Assembly: GCF_009498525.1 (NCBI RefSeq)
Contig: NZ_QSNT01000001.1
Location: 1,139,083-1,203,082, forward strand
Source of the DNA: Rhizobium sp. ICMP 5592
GTDB lineage: Bacteria > Pseudomonadota > Alphaproteobacteria > Rhizobiales > Rhizobiaceae
Direction of reading: 5' to 3'
DNA: 64,000 nt
Positions 63,583-64,000 of the stretch are shown here, piece after piece. Position 1 is the first letter of the stretch, and every line of letters starts with the position of its first letter. The position numbers were made by a program, and so were the translations under genes. The notes under the pieces were generated by a model that worked only from the letters and a program-made list of their open reading frames with translations, was not told the DNA's origin and searched no databases.

Positions 63583-64000
63583 TACCTCCCCCCCACGAAT
63601 ATCTGAATAAAAGTAATCAAGGTCTTGCCTCCCTCAGTAGACCCAGAACTTAAATATATTTTATGATTCATTTAGATTCAACCAAGCGACGACAATGCGT
63701 TACGAATTGATACGGATCCTAAGTCGCGCTCGTTAAAACTACCCCTCCACAATGAGTACAATTGCATTCATTATCTTTTTTCTCCTCCTGGTGCGCCCTC
63801 AAAAGTTGTTCGCAAAAAATTCACATACAATTTCGCACTGTTAATCGATTAGTGCGATCGATTCAGATTTTAAACAATTCAATCAACTTTTATTACAAAG
63901 TCCGGTCGCAGTCCCGATCGTTATGTGCATTGCAATATCTTGTTGCAATGCAATATTTTCAATTGGGAATCAGGATTTTTTTGGGGTAATCAAGATATGT
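63583..64000. promoter_or_regulatory. AT-rich control region upstream of exoX
   Basis: About 420 bp with markedly higher AT than the rest of the exo cluster. A frame at 63762 is judged chance. It probably holds the exoX promoter and, if the usual order holds, that of exoY. AT-rich regions of this kind are bound by MucR in rhizobia. Confidence 0.55.
63926..63952. repeat. Perfect 10-bp inverted repeat
   Basis: TGCATTGCAA (63926-63935) and TTGCAATGCA (63943-63952) with a 7-bp spacer. The short unit TGCAATAT occurs at both ends as well. It fits a binding site for a dimeric regulator in the exo control region. Confidence 0.6.

Noticed and set aside
63762..63989. 75-codon frame at the right edge
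   Set aside because: AT-rich, no ribosome site and no protein-like pattern; the stretch fits a control region better.

Overview
The window looks like a rhizobial (Rhizobiaceae) genome segment: GC-rich, with tightly packed operons joined by ATGA stop/start overlaps, an almost complete succinoglycan-type exo cluster, an aerobic cobalamin block, a mocDEF-like (rhizopine-type) block and IS3-family remnants. No rRNA, tRNA, CRISPR array or intact insertion sequence was seen. Gene names rest on reading the translated sequence and gene order; no database search was possible.

Layout. 1-1.4 kb: the tail of an unknown gene and a decayed Fic pseudogene. 1.4-8.4 kb: one plus-strand catabolic block with a NitT/TauT-type ABC importer, an FAD oxidoreductase, a CaiB/BaiF CoA-transferase, an enoyl-CoA hydratase and a LysR regulator. 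8.4-23.3 kb: a divergent catabolic region. Minus strand: pxpA, a DapA-like lyase, an SDR with altered active site, a lone allophanate-hydrolase C-terminal-type domain and a 7Fe ferredoxin. Plus strand: pxpB, pxpC, GntR, a D-hydroxyacid dehydrogenase, an M20 amidohydrolase, a second GntR and an M24 protein. It continues with a second M24 protein, a DUF1989 protein and a polar amino-acid ABC importer. Three near-identical operator-like sites (TTGGTRTACYGAA) stand in its promoter regions and suggest one regulon, probably for a lactam, ureido or similar cyclic amide compound.

23.3-30.5 kb: a signalling block (GGDEF-EAL protein, small truncated gene, hybrid histidine kinase with a small exported partner) lying between two IS3-family transposase tails. 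30.5-34.8 kb: a lone flotillin-like protein and an exported EF-hand protein, separated by gene-poor DNA. 35.3-41.6 kb: cobG-H-I-J, cobK on the opposite strand, cobL, cobM, followed by nikR. 42.1-47.6 kb: an IolI-like isomerase and a LacI regulator divergent from a mocD-mocE-mocF-like oxygenase system, then an FMN reductase. 47.7-48.6 kb: a DMT-family exporter.

48.6-64.0 kb: exopolysaccharide genes. On the minus strand, in transcription order, exoT, then exoH-exoK-exoL-exoA-exoM-exoO-exoN-exoP. On the plus strand exoW and exoV; on the minus strand exoU and the repressor exoX. exoN makes UDP-glucose, the glycosyltransferases (A, L, M, O, U, W) build the repeat unit, exoH and exoV decorate it, exoT flips it, exoP controls polymerisation and export, and exoK cleaves the polymer. 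exoI is not present between exoH and exoT, and exoY/F/Q/Z/B are not in the window. The AT-rich right edge is probably the exoX regulatory region.
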